From Mortierella sp. BCC40632 (Eukaryota; Mortierellomycota; Mortierellomycetes; Mortierellales; Mortierellaceae), in assembly GCA_011634665.1 (NCBI GenBank), contig WAEK01000005.1, positions 1,346,501 to 1,410,500 on the forward strand: DNA of 64,000 nucleotides, written 5' to 3'. The notes below the pieces were generated by a model that ran no database searches, was not told where the DNA came from, and saw only the letters and a program-made list of their open reading frames with translations. Every line of letters starts with the position of its first letter. Within the stretch, counting starts at the first letter, position 1. Positions 24,699 through 36,794 of the stretch are shown here, piece after piece. The position numbers and the translations under genes were made by a program.

Positions 24699-25796
24699 GT
24701 AAATCAATCTCTCGAGTCTTGAACAGAGGAGTATAATTTCAAGGTAAAGAGCCAATTCGCATCAAAAGAAAAGAAAAGAAAAGTGTCCCAACTAGACTTA
24801 CATGCAGCGGCGCAGTGGTCAAGGCGGGGCGGTGGAATCTGTCCTGTAGTGACCTAGATAATGCAGCCAGAGAAAAAAATAATAGGGGTTAGAGATACCA
24901 AGAAGGTGGGGGGGGGGTGCAGGCACAGGTACAAAAGTCTGACATGTGCGTGCGTGTGTGTGTGTGTGTGTGTGTGCAGATTGCCCTGCGCGAAGACAGC
25001 AAAGATACATTACCCAGTTCTTCCACCTGCTGATGGTCGTGTCGTACTCTGCAATGATACTCATTTCCATTCCTTCCTGAGGACCTGGTGGCGCTCTTGA
25101 TCCTCCAATGACTAAAATCGACTTTCTTACTGATGACCAGACAGCACCCGCATCCGTTCGACTCCTGTTCTGTTCAGTCGCAACCGAGCCTTGAAGATGT
25201 CCTGTGTTCGGGTCTAACACAATGATATCGCTGTAGGTTTTGGTTTGAGTCCAATAGCCCCCAAGGACATAAACAATTCCCGTATCAGGATTCGACACCA
25301 CTGAGTGTCCTTCCAGGTTTGGATATGGCACTTTGATGCCCGGAAGACTGATCCACCTCATCGCGTCGAGATCGTAGGCGCTCCAAAAGTGAAGAGGTTG
25401 AGTTCCGCCAACAGAGAGTAGAAATCCGTTCGAACGACCGATTGCAAAGTTACCGACATTCTTAGGAGGTATGCCAATTATCGCTTGGTGTGAGTTTGGG
25501 GTACCACTTGGAAGGACATTCCAAACGGGTGTTTGCGAATCCCAAGAGGTGGTGAGGTTGAGACTCATAAACTGAGACGAAAAGTTTTGGTTAAAACCAC
25601 CCTCGATGAAAAGACTGCCATTGTACGTGCCGAAGCCCATCCGTCGTCGTGGCTCAATCTCTGGTTGCTGAGCAAAGACCGTTATTGGAAACAGACCAAG
25701 AAGAACGAAAATGAGAGCCAGAGTTGATAGAGGTAGCTCCAGGCGTCGCCGCCTCCGACACCGTTGATCTCGCTGTTGTTGTAGTGGGAGCCACAT
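22091..25796 (-). CDS. Kelch-repeat type I membrane protein with long low-complexity cytoplasmic tail
   Basis: Three exons (25796-25014, 24853-24802, 24654-22091) encode about 1132 residues. The start has an Arg-rich cap and a hydrophobic signal sequence (LSTLALIFVLLGLFPITVFA). The ectodomain carries kelch repeats (residues such as GIVYVLGGYWTQT, SILVIGGSRAPPG, SKVIVFGGSSG, NQFVVFGGSSD) and N-glycosylation sequons. A Pro/Asn linker leads to one transmembrane helix (IIGGAAAGTAMLIVGLVTFW) near residue 420. The tail has tandem ERYERHERDDRYERDD-type repeats, about 170 residues of poly-Gln/Glu coiled coil, an acidic patch (EDDSEDEEGTEGDKEDED) and four to five GIGASTIP-type repeats near the C-terminus. 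Proteins of this layout are common in Mortierella-like fungi; their role is unknown. Confidence 0.85.
22245..22365 (-). repeat. Tandem repeat coding GIGASTIP-type units
   Basis: About four to five copies of a 30-base unit (ggctccaatgcctgggatag and variants on the plus strand) in the kelch-protein tail. The last three copies are nearly identical, which suggests recent slippage. Confidence 0.8.
23985..24085 (-). repeat. Tandem repeat coding RYERDD-type charged units
   Basis: Successive copies of an 18-base unit (cgtacctgtcatctcgct and variants on the plus strand) encode alternating Arg/Glu/Asp/Tyr just inside the membrane segment of the kelch protein. Confidence 0.8.
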
Positions 25797-28700
25797 CCTG
25801 TCCTTTCTTTTTTCCTTCTTGCTTTGCTTTCTTTTTTCTCTTCTTTTCTGCTGTTGGAAGCGGGCACTAGTGCCAGGAGATGGTGGGTAGAGTGGGCGAG
25901 CAAGAAAGAGAAGAAGAACTTGAGTGAGGCGTGCCGAGATAGCAGGGTGTAAAAGAGCGAACAGCAGAAGGCGTACGTTTTGTCACGGATGAGACTGATA
26001 AAGTTTTCTTTTTTTTTTTTTGGTCGGTTTTGGAGAGTGTTGGGCTTGCCAGGGGGAGAGAGAGAGAGGGAGAAACGGGTTCCTGGCGAGTGGAGAAGAT
26101 GGGTCGGTTGGTTGTTTAGTGTGTGGGGGTAGACAGGAACCGAGCTTTTTCGGCTAATAGGAGTGTCCCGGAAGAAAAAGTCAAAAAGTCGTAGCAAAGA
26201 GGAAGGGGCCGTGAAAAAAAAAAAAAAAAAAAAAAAAATAAGAGTCGCGCGACGTAATGATGGAGGGAGGATGCTTGGCTGCGATGGCGAGTTGGATGAA
26301 AAGTGTACAGATGGGAGAATGTGCTGGTGATGGAGGGGGTGCACGAGGACCAAGGAGATGCAGCAGATCGAAGCAGATGAAGAGATGTGGAAGGAAAGAA
26401 AGAGAGAGAAATGACAGAAAGGTCAATTGGTTGGCCCTCGAATGCAATCAGGCAGGGGACGAAGAGTCGAGAGAACTCAGAGACGAGAGCCGCCCGTGAA
26501 TACACACGCACCCCCGCCTCGTCCGAAGAAATAGTGAAATAGGCCATGCATGTTGCCGCCTGTATGTCCTATAGCTAATAGGAGCATAACTTGTTCCACA
26601 GCAGGTTCTCTGCCCGAGAGCCACGCCCGTTGTTGTAAGAGCGGGAAACCTCCGGGGCAAATGGTCGGTCGTCCGCCTACTTTTGACCGACCGTCTTCTT
26701 CACCATCGCTATCAACATCGGGTGAGCGATGGATGCTTGAGAAGGCCGGGCTATCGTGGCCTGTGCCTGGGGTATACCTCTTGATATGGTCCAGGGGCAG
26801 TTCTTGCTCGTGGGGGAGGTAGACTAATAGTGTAGAGCATTTATTTTGGACACAGCGCCAAGGTGTGATGCGCAATGCACTAGCGACTATCGAGAAACAC
26901 TTCATTGGGCAACACAAATAGTATGTCCCCAGAAATCCCCCGAGGTCTGTGTCTCGCCGCCAGGTCTCCTCTCTCTCTCTATCTCTCTCTTTTCACAGCG
27001 GAGACACATTTCCTCCGCCTGTCTCTCTCTCTCTCTCTCTCGTACTCCCTCGCACCTGTTTGCTTCCATCCTGGCTAGCAACTCCTACCTTCCTTGAGGT
27101 TTAGGAATATACAAACCCGCCGGCCACTTCGATTACGCAATGGCATCCACTGTAAACTAAGCAGGAAGAAGATATGCAATCCTCTTTCCACCTTTCACCC
27201 CAGCTAATAATCTCATCTCTCTCTCCTTCTTCTCCCTCCCCTCGTGCTCCCTTTCTCTCTCTGTCATGGGCGGGACAAAATGAGGGCGAGGGGAGGAGAG
27301 GGACGGGAGTCCTTAAATTGCATTTTGCAGGTGTTCATGAGCACACTCTGCATCTCGGGTCCTGAACACAACATTACCCTTGGGGGTGCACAGTCCTGTC
27401 TCCACTGTCATTTTTTTGTGTCTTTGCCACCTCGTCCGAGTGCTCCACTTCTCATGTCCATGTCCCAGAATAGCGCTGCCTGGCGCACAGACCTAATGGT
27501 CCCATCTCAGGGTGTAGAATGTTAGCTCCCCTTTCTTCACTGTTCCTCCTTCTCTCTCTCTTCCTACTGTAATCAGCCCTTCCCCTGGACGCTCTGTAGG
27601 TGAGCGGGATTCCTCAGGCAAGAAGGTGGGGAAGGGGATTTGCGCACTAAATTTGCCTTCATCCCTCTTTTTCTGCACCTCTCTCTTAGTGTACATGTGT
27701 TAGGGCAGGGTCATCTCTCGGCTTGCATGTTTCTTTCTCTGTGATATCCGAATCTCATTCGACCCTTTTCTCCAAATGCAGAGTTTTAGAGACGGAAAAG
27801 TCCACTCTCTTTCTCTCTCTCTTTCTCTCTCTTTTGTGTGCCATAACCACATTGAAGGGGGTGATTGGGGCTGTCTGCTCATTTATCAGGTGTAACGTCA
27901 AATCTGCATGGCCCTTTTGGGGACGCGAGAGGCGCTTACACAGCAGCAACGCCTAGCTGCCATTGCGTCACAAGACGACCGCTAATTTTTTTTTTTTTTA
28001 TCGTCGCCTCGTCATAGACCCTTCAAACTCAGTGAGAGCAAGATCCTACCTCTTTTACCCGATGGTGGAGTTTACGACTTTACTTTGGACTAAACTGCAA
28101 GAGGAAGGAGTCAATATTTGACTTTCAAAGTTGGAGTACGACACAGCTGAAAAAAAAAAAAAGAACACTGGGCACAAGACCATTTCAAAAGTTTTTTTTT
28201 TCCTGCAGAGTAATTGTTGACAACAAGAGATGCTCTCCCACCGCCAATCTGTCAACTGATTGTGTCAGGTTCCTTATATATACAGCCATCTTCGCGCCTC
28301 GGCCATCAAATAAAGTAGACACGCGTAATTTTTTTTTTTTTTTTTTTTTTTTTTTTGGCATTTTGCATTTCATTCCAAGGGCTCACTTTCCTTTACTTTT
28401 CTCGCTAGCCACCTTGACTCACATTGCCACCACATTTCTCACCATAGTCCCCAGCCTTTTATTTTATTTTATTTTATTTTTTTTTATAGTGATATTCAAC
28501 AAGACTTGTTCAGTGGTGCATAAAAGGGTATCTGAACGAAAATCAAGATGGCCAGACAAAGGTTATGGACTATGTGAGGTAGGAATACCGAACGAATGCC
28601 ATCCTTGCTTCCTTCTTGAAGGAAAAAAAAAAAGCACTCTGCGACCAAGGTTTCCAGACCTGAAGGATTTGTCACTGAGTGAGTACTCTCTACCCAGCGC

Positions 28701-29320
28701 TCTTTCAGCATCACATAAAAAGGTTGAGCAGAAAGATATTTATCAAACGTGTTCTGCAAAGACTCTTCCTCAAGAAATTGACGACTTTCAGGTACGCCTG
28801 TCATCCTGGTACCTGAATCGGGATCAGTTGGTATTTGTAGACGGAAAAACGAGCAGAAGATGAGGGATGTGCTGCTGCGCGGGATCATGCGTGGTATAAG
28901 TTATTGGCCGGAAATGAGTTTTGAAAAGGGCAATATTCGATGGTATCTATTTTTTTTTCCTCTTTCTTTCACAAGGTTCGAGAATAGATCCAGCCGCAAG
29001 ATTCCTTGATGTTGAGTTTGGTATAGTTGGATCAAGGAGATTCATTGACTAAACAAGCTGAAGGGGGGGGGGAGGGGAGTCGATTTTCATGCTTCTGTCC
29101 CAGAAATCCACAACGCCCATCCTCTTGGTTAAATCACGAAACTGGTTCTGAAGTAATAGGTGATGCGTCCCCCACCTTCGCCTTCACCCCTCACAAACAC
29201 GTCGAGAAGACTTGGCAATGTTCTGATCCTGGTACGAAGAAAACTTGGTCCGTGATTGTTTTGATGTCAGCATGGAGGTTGCCCTTGTGTGAGGTATGAG
29301 GGTGCCACGCTAGAATCACC

Positions 29321-29352
<32 letters not shown>

Positions 29353-30310
29353 TAGAGCCCGAGTGAACTTTTACCAGACAGTGGGCGCACTGGAGACGAG
29401 AGAGCCTCTCCAAGTGGTAACCGAGAAGTGGAGTCAATGAGCGAGAAGACGCAGTGTGCATGGATCAAAGACGTGGAGATCAATCATTGATCGACATCGG
29501 TGATGTCACATCCATTGTCCTGAAGCTCATCATTGCATTGATGTCCATCTCTTTTCTTCTCATCGTAGCCTTTGACATGCTATCCCTTTGCTCTCTCCTC
29601 AATTCGAGAGCATTGGCCAACAGGTGAGATGTCAATTGCGTATTTTTCTTCTTCTTCTTCTTCTTCATTTGTTGTACGTTCTGGCGTGTTTTGCTATTGC
29701 TCTGGAGTGTTCTAAGGACTTTAGGCAAGTAATCCCTTCCTTCAAGAGGGTCGACTCCTGCACTAGGAAGGCTGCTAACACTACAAAGGTACATTCATTG
29801 CGTCTTATGGATGGGTGCGAAATCCTTCTTCAGGGCGACCAAATGGTAGTATGCTGAAAGAGTCACCAGCTTCGTCTTACCTGAACACCCTCCAACAGAC
29901 AGACAGACAGACAGATCTCATTCTCCCTGTGCGCTACACACAACGAAAAAACGCCCGAGATCGGATACGAGTTCATCATATCATGCCTAACTCTTTGTTA
30001 AGCTAAGCATAAAAAGGTGAGGGTCCCACAGAATATTACCCATTCCTTGCTATTGGCGACCCATACGGATCCGGGACAGAATAAGTGTTCCTGTATGGCT
30101 GTCTGACCTTGCCCCATATTGGTCCTTATTTGATGCTTTAAGGTAATACTTTAGAGATGTTTTATTGTACAAGACGGGTTATTATGACAAAAGGTTGAGG
30201 AAAAAAAAGGGAGCATATAGACAAAGCTGGGAAGGAAAAACGCCAGGTTGAAGAGTATGTCTGGTGTAAAAGAAAGAAGAAGAAAAAAAAAGGTGGGGAA
30301 AGGGAACCGT
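25797..30310. other. 4.5-kb region without a recognised gene
   Basis: Upstream of both the kelch and the permease-side genes. It has CT-rich blocks (26965-27045, 27215-27260, 27790-27835), an A run at 26213-26238, a T run at 28329-28356 and an A run at 29320-29349. Two patches look weakly coding. Plus 28650-28790 includes ASHKKVEQKDIYQTCSAKTL and ends at a donor (cag|gtacgc). Minus 29480-29640 contains LLANALELRREQRDSMSKAT. Neither joins into a gene I can defend. Promoter-like ccttatatatacag lies at about 28270. Confidence 0.35.
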
Positions 30311-32135
30311 TTACTGGTCCTTCTCATCCACCTGATTCTTCGAGGGCTCATACAACTCATGGAACTCGTCAATGTCACCATCCTCGAGGTTGGACACACT
30401 AAAGTCGCACTCCATCAATGGAACCAACTTGGTCTTGTAGTAGAGCTTGTAGCCAAGGTACATGAAGAAGAAGAAGGGCAAACCAATATAGCATGCAACC
30501 AAGTTCACAGCCTTGGGGTTGGGCTTGGAGAATTCAGAGTAACCCTGACCGCAAATGACAACCGCGCACAAGATAAAGGCATAGATAGGACCATAAGGGA
30601 ACATGGCAGCCTTGTAAGGCAAGCGGCTGACATCGCCTCCTTGAGCGACATAGGCGCGTCGGAATCGGAAATGCGAGAGGGCAATACCCAACCAGGCAAT
30701 AAAACCCGAGATGGATGAGATGCTCAACAACCAGTTGTAAACTTCACCCGAACCCAAGAGGGAAGCTCCAAAGGAAAGTCCTGCAATCAGTGTCGTGAAG
30801 GCGAGCGACTGGACGGGAATACCACGAGAATTGACTCTGGCAAAGATCTTGGGAGCCTTGCCATCTCTAGCCAACATGAAAAGGGTTCTTGTTGAGGCGT
30901 ACATTCCAGAGTTGCCCGCCGAGAGAACAGTGATGAGGATGACAGCGTTCATGATATGCGAAGCGGGACTGAATGCCTTTTGGAGAACAAGAGTGAAGGG
31001 CGAGATCGCAATCGAGGCCTTGTCCAAGCCGCCAGAGTTCAACAGATTGGGGTCCGTGTAGGGGATGACAAGACCAATGACAAAGATCGAGACAATGTAG
31101 AACAGAAGAATACGCCAAAAGACTTGCTTGATAGCCTTGGGAACGTTCTTTCTGGGGTTCTCACTCTCACCAGCAGCGATACCGATCAACTCTGTGCCTT
31201 GGAACGAGAATCCAGCAACCAGGAAAACGCCAAGGATTCCACCAAAACCGTCGACAACGGGTGCTCCAGGGATGGTCCAATTCCTGAACCCAATCCGGTC
31301 TCCACCAATCACACCTGCGTCCACAAGAATACCGACAATGATAAAGATAACGACTGTAAGGATCTTGACGACAGAGAACCAGTACTCGGCTTCACCATAG
31401 GCTCGGACAGAGAGGAAGTTGACAAAGACCATGAAGGCAAGGAAGATTGCAGACCAGGCCCAGGAAGGAAAGGATGATTTAGGAACCCAGAACTCAAGGA
31501 TCATTGCTGCGGCAGCAATCTCAACTGCAACGGTAACTGCCCAGTTCAAGAAGTAGTTGACTCCAAGAGCTAGAGAACAGAGAGAGTGAGGAGAGAACGA
31601 GTTAGGATCATCCAGAAACGAGTCTCAAACAAGGTTTCAAGAGGACCACCTTTGGTTCTCTTGTTCTCTTTTAAGGGGCGAAGGGGCGCTTACCAAAGCC
31701 AAGGGCTGGATCGACAAAGCGGGCGGCATAGGTATTAAAAGATCCTGCCGTGGGGATCAAAGTAGCCATTTCTCCAAGAGAAGTCATCATAAAGAAAACC
31801 ATCGAACCGATCATGGTATAAGCGATCAAGGCACCAAGGGGTCCAGCTTGGGCGATCGAGGCACCAGAGGCGAGGAAGAGACCTGTACCGATCGTACCAG
31901 CAATCGAAATCATAGACAAGTGGCGGGCCTTGAGACCACGCTTGAGGTCATTATCGGCGGCAAGGATTGGCTGCTGATCAGATTGGTATGAGGGCAACTT
32001 GGCAGCTAAAGGACCACCAATCTTCTGGATCGACCGAGAGGAGTGAGTGGAGGAGCGGGGCAAGCCAGGCTCACCCGAGTCAGCGGCTGAGGCAGGCTGA
32101 ATGCCACCCATCTCAATGCTGTGGCGGTGGTGCAT
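30311..32135 (-). CDS. Amino-acid permease (APC superfamily, fungal YAT family)
   Basis: Two exons (32135-31694 and 31569-30311) encode about 566 residues with roughly 12 membrane segments. A hydrophilic N-tail is followed by RHLSMISIAGTIGTGLFLAS, the YAT substrate-site helix 1, and then LGEMATLIPTAGSFNTYAAR. The signature AGFSFQGTELIGIAAGESEN and PRKNVPKAIKQVFWRI in the centre matches lysine/arginine/general permeases such as Lyp1, Can1 or Gap1. Helix 1 alone does not fix the substrate. The C-tail is acidic (NLEDGDIDEFHELYEPS). It acts at the plasma membrane, driven by proton symport in this family. A minus-strand TATA-like ATATAAAAAA lies at about 32411-32420. Confidence 0.93.
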
Positions 32136-33711
32136 TGTGTAGGCGGCGGGAGTCTGGATAGATCAGGGAAAGGAGTGGGCACGGCAAGAAGCCCAGGTAT
32201 CAAGGGAGAGAGAGAGAGAGAAAGGGGCAGGGGCAAAAGTTGGATCAGGGGCAAGGCAAGGACCGTTGAAGAGGAGTAGATACAAGTACAATGGTCGGAG
32301 AGCGTGCAGAAAATAATGAGGAGGAGAGAAAGAGAAAGAAAGAGTGAGGAGAGAGGATGGAGAGAGAAGGGGAGAGAAGAAGAAGGCTGTGAAGGGGGAA
32401 TGGGACTCTGTTTTTTATATGGCCGTTGGAACCCACAAGACCAACTGAAATCGAGATTATCATTTCGTATGTTTCGGGTGCTGAAAAAAAAAAAAAAAAA
32501 AAAAAAATAAAAAAAGGCGAAAGGCGGATGACAACATTCGGTACTCCTCTCCCCCCGAGTCTGGACAGCAAGTGTCGATTGCTGCAGCTGTCCTTTGTAC
32601 TAAAGTCCTTGATCCATCCTGCCTGCTTTTTGTTTCTATTTTTCCTGCCACCTCCTCCATCTCTTGCTCGTCTGCACCCTATTCTCACACCTCGTAATAA
32701 GGTTACTCCATCCAAACCCACGCTTGATCTGCGCACACACGGGTACTCGCTCCAAAATAAAGCCCCAGAGCTTACAAGTAACTCTGGATTGGCGCAGAGC
32801 ACTTGTCCTTCCTGTTCATCCTTCTGGGGCATTGGTTGTTGCCCGTTCTGGGAGGGTGAGAAAAAAAAATAAATAAAAAAACAAGAAAAACAAAAGGTTC
32901 GAGGAAACGAACGGGGGAGGTTGGAGATGCATGTTAGTCATCGAGGTTAACCCTAACCATAATATGCACAAGGCCTAGCACTCGACCATCATTTCTTTCT
33001 CTTTTGTTCCTGCTGACCCAAAGCCCCAGGTCAAGGGAAAACACTTGTCCTGCCCTAAAATGGATGTTTTCTCACACTTGTTTGTGTACAACGGTCGATC
33101 CTCAAAGTGGGAAGTGGAGACAAAAGCCTCGTGTGGGCGCTTCTGCTCGAGGCAGGCACTTCAGTGGTGTTGCAAGAGAGTGGCCTCTTTATTTTCGCTA
33201 ATCCCCACTCCTCCATCTAATCGTCCTTAGATCTAAGTGAACCCTGGCTTTGACACCACTGGCCCAGCTCCGCCCTGTCTGGTCGTCCATTGTAGCCGGT
33301 GTCTCCGGGGAAGAGACGGCCTATGACTGTCATCGTCGGAGATCGAGGAGTGTGGAGAATCTATTATCGTATCAACTTTTGCTTCCTCTGGCTCACTCAA
33401 CCCTAGCTTAGACGTCCGCAAAGGAAAGGAGTCAATCGCAAGCGGATCAGGAATTCCTCCGTCTTAGCCTCAGCGTGGAGTCCTTCCGACGACTTTGTAT
33501 GAACAGGTGCGAGTATAAAAGGATGGGAAGTGGAAGAGGGAGAAGTCAAATCAAACGAGAAAGATACTGCGCAGAATACCTCTTTGTAGTAAACAGATTG
33601 TGGTAAGCGAGAAAGGGCTGTAGGCAGTGTATCGGGTCCGGACAAACGGCTGGAACGAGATGCGGTGGGGTAAACGTGGGGCGTTTTGGGAAGGTTTCTA
33701 AACATTTGCTT
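32136..33711. other. Promoter of the permease and 3' flank of the zinc-finger gene
   Basis: Holds GA-rich leader sequence (32205-32395), a TATA-like element on the minus strand (32411-32420) and an A run at about 32483-32510. A CT-rich stretch follows. No supported gene. One ttaaccctaacc motif near 32946 is an isolated match to a telomere unit. Confidence 0.5.
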
Positions 33712-35438
33712 TTAGTCGCTCAGGTCCATATCGTCACTTTCCTCTCCCATGCTATGGCTCTCGTTTTTCTGGCCGATCTCCTTGTCCCCCATTACATTAT
33801 TCTCATCCGGTCTCTGCTCATTTGTAATACTCGAGGTGGCATTGTTTGGGCTTGATAAAGCATGGCGAATAGGCAGATGCTGTCCATGTGTGGGGCGTGG
33901 ACGATCCATTTCCTTGCGGATTGATAGCGAAGAGGCCAAATGACCGGGAAAATTGTCTTCATCCCCACTCGTGTCCATTTCACCATCATCCAAGCTCTTG
34001 CTCTCATCCTCGCCAGTATCTCCGTCGTTATATCCATTGAGATATGCAAGTGGATCCATGTGCTCTGATCCACTGTCCTCTTCGTTTCCATTCTCAAAAT
34101 TCTCACTCTCTTCACTCTCCTCATCTGAGCTGATTCCAAAGTCTGCCGTATTGATATTGGCTCTATTCGCCACGGGCCTGTTTTTACTGGATCCTGCTTG
34201 TTTTTGACCATGTGCTGTTGCTTTTGCGTTTCCTTTCCTGGAGGATGTCCTCTCGCCCTCGCTGTCTTCCTCCTCGTCCTCTTCCTCTTCCATCTTGCCA
34301 ATATTCGTCCCCCATCCAAAGGAGTCTTGAGCTGCAAGGACATCAATCCTCTTCAGTGGATCCAGTCTAGGCATGTGTCCCTTCAGGAGCTTGAACACTT
34401 TTCTCATATGCTGCTCGCTTGAAATATGTCCCTTCCAGGACCGCAATCGTTTCCATTGACAGTCACAAACGGAACAATAGTGCTTCTGGAACTGTTTTCG
34501 CCTTCCCTTTCTCTTAGCGGGCGCAGAAGCAAGAGAGCCTTCCTTCTTGCTGCCATCTATGGTTGGTTCGATACCGTCGGTACCCGTCGGTAATGCGGGC
34601 GCAGGACGATTTGTTCTCTCTGGAAAGCTAGCCTCTCCATTTACCATCACAACATCAACAAACCGTGGTCTGGCCTCTGACACGTCCTGTATAGTATGTT
34701 GATTACTTCCTTGAGAACTAGGGGCGGTCGCGGTAGTAGTCTTTCCAGGGTTGTCCAGGTACTGCGAGAGTTGTTGCTGTTCCTTTTCTTTTTCCGCTTG
34801 TTGTAGTTCATGACGCTCTTCGTTTGAGAGCTGCTTCGTGCCCTTGCTTTCGACACGTTGGAGGTGCTTTTTCGATTGAAGATGTGCTTCATAAACGGCA
34901 GCGGACGAAAATCGAGCGTGAGGACAGTATTCGCATTTCGGTGGGTTTGCCTATCAAAACAGTGAAGTAGCAGACAAAGCTCTATCAGCACAGTAGCAAG
35001 CTGCACCACGGGGCATCACGACTGGGCTAAGGTTTATCAGCTCTATTAAGCAGAATCTCATCCTACCTTAAACCGTGCTTTCTTTTGCTTGTGGGAGGCA
35101 TAGGCAATCGCGTCTAATTTTTCTTGCGAGAAACTTTGCCAGCTGTACTGGCGTTTTTGACCCATAGCAGCTGGTGTTTCATTTGTTGCTGAGGAGGTTT
35201 CTAGCTTTAGTGGCACACTGCCTCCTGTTGTTCCCGTCGTGGTAGATGAGACATTTGATGCATCCGACTTGAGCGAAGCTAAGGTTCCTGATGCGTTCAG
35301 TTTGGAAGCTCCTGCCAAAGATGGTTGAGCTGAAGTAATTCTGCCGTGGCTGTGGCCGGGGTCCTCAGATGCCGACAGACTGCCTCTCAAAAGATCATGC
35401 GACTGGGATGACTGTTTCTGGGACTTATGCGTGTCCAT
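33712..35438 (-). CDS. Nuclear protein with two U1-type C2H2 zinc fingers and acidic C-terminus
   Basis: Two exons (35438-35067 and 34950-33712) encode about 536 residues. The first finger is CEYCPHARFSSAAVYEAHL followed by QSKKH. The second is CSVCDCQWKRLRSWKGHI followed by SSEQH. Both have the spacing of U1-C/matrin-type fingers that bind RNA or double-stranded RNA. A basic linker (AKRKGRRKQFQKH) precedes finger two. The last 200 residues are rich in Asp, Glu and Ser (GKMEEEEDEEEDSEGE) and end ESDDMDLSD. A Ser/Thr-rich N-terminus leads into a conserved-looking SWQSFSQEKLDAIAYASHKQ. The precise function is unknown; an RNA-processing or chromatin role is an inference. Confidence 0.8.
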
Positions 35439-36475
35439 GATTCATCATGCATGTCTAGCCCGATCACTGCTCCCTTCCTTTGAATGAATTGGTGGCACAC
35501 TTTGGAAAAAAAAATGTCCGACTCTTCTCTCAACCCTTTGGAGTTCTTGTCAATTCGAGTTATCATTCTTCCACAGGCAAAGCCACAAGGACGATCTTTC
35601 ATTGAATAGGCTCATTTTGACCTTTGTACCTTGTATCTGACCAGTCTATAATCTAGCTATCACTCAGGATTTCAAAGCAAGAACCATCGAAGAGAACTAG
35701 ACATAGCCAGAAGCAGAGTAGAAATTAGAGAAGGATTTTCAGTAGAGTAGACACTCGCCGGTTTGTTTTCTCAGAATCCACTAAAAGAGGCTGAATCGAC
35801 CACGGTTGCGCTTTGACGCGACAGTTCTAGAACTACTCAAAAAAAAAAAAAAAAAAAAAAGCATTCGTCATAAGAGCTGCTGTCAAAGGAACTAGGTCTC
35901 TCACACAGAACCTTAAAATGGACGCTGAAAAAGAAAAAGTATCCATTTAACCAGTGTCAATTTTTCTTCAGCCATGTTCCTGGCATTGTATGGAAACGGC
36001 GCAGATGAGGGGGAAAAGTACACGCCAAGGCCAGCACAATGACAGCTTAGAAAAAGCCTATCCTCGAGGCGCATCCCAAGGCATGATCAGTGGACAACAC
36101 GGTTGTAAGAGAGGGCAAAGGAGAGGGGGTACACACTCACAAGTATACCAGAGAATATTAGGATTGCTTTAGAAGAGAGAGAAAGAACAAAGAGGGGTCG
36201 GTGTACTTCTGAGTGAGTGAGAAGAAGGCACGCCAATGTTTTAACACACCCGGGCCAGGTAACTCGCTTTTTATTTCGATTGGTACCTAGATAAAAATCT
36301 GGGCTGCTGTGTTGGTATCTGTGGTAGAAGTTACAATGAAGATAGGGATCAGTTCATCGTTTACTCATCGATAGAAAGGCTTCGATAGAGAGATGGATCA
36401 TAAAGTGGTTGTGCCTCATGTCATCTTCGGCTAAGAAGCCAATCTGAAATGACTCTATCTATCTGATTAATTTTT
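35439..36475. other. Intergenic sequence before the repeat island
   Basis: Upstream of the U1-type zinc-finger gene. An A run lies at 35839-35860. Small open frames only; nothing recognisable. Confidence 0.5.
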
Positions 36476-36479
36476 TTCG

Positions 36480-36531
36480 CATCTTTCATCTTTCATCTTT
36501 TCATCTTTCATCTTTCATCTTTCATCTTTCA
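36480..36531 (+). repeat. CATCTTT tandem microsatellite plus T run at the repeat-island edge
   Basis: About seven copies of the 7-mer catcttt, one with an extra t, directly followed by a T tract (36531-36552) where the first locus copy begins. Not a CRISPR array: the units are contiguous with no spacers. Confidence 0.9.
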
Positions 36532-36794
36532 TTTTTTTTTTTTTTTTTTTTTGCTGCCGTTGCAACGGCTGCTTGAGCTGCCAGCCACACCAAACCACAC
36601 CGTCAGGATCTTTGTCAGAGAGTCTGCCAGAACTTCTGATACTATGAGTAGTACTTGAAGAACCGCCGATGACTGTGGATGGGCACCTATTTCATGGATA
36701 CCAGAGTCGTTGTCTGTCCCAACAATCAAATCTCCAATCAATGATTTTTTTTTTTTTTTCATATTCGAGCCAAATCTGAGGGTCACTTGACTAT

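Noticed and set aside
32940..32962. ttaaccctaacc resembling telomere repeats
   Set aside because: Fewer than two units, in the middle of gene space; chance occurrence.
36480..36535. Regular short repeats that could suggest a CRISPR array
   Set aside because: Contiguous 7-mers with no spacers; a eukaryotic microsatellite.
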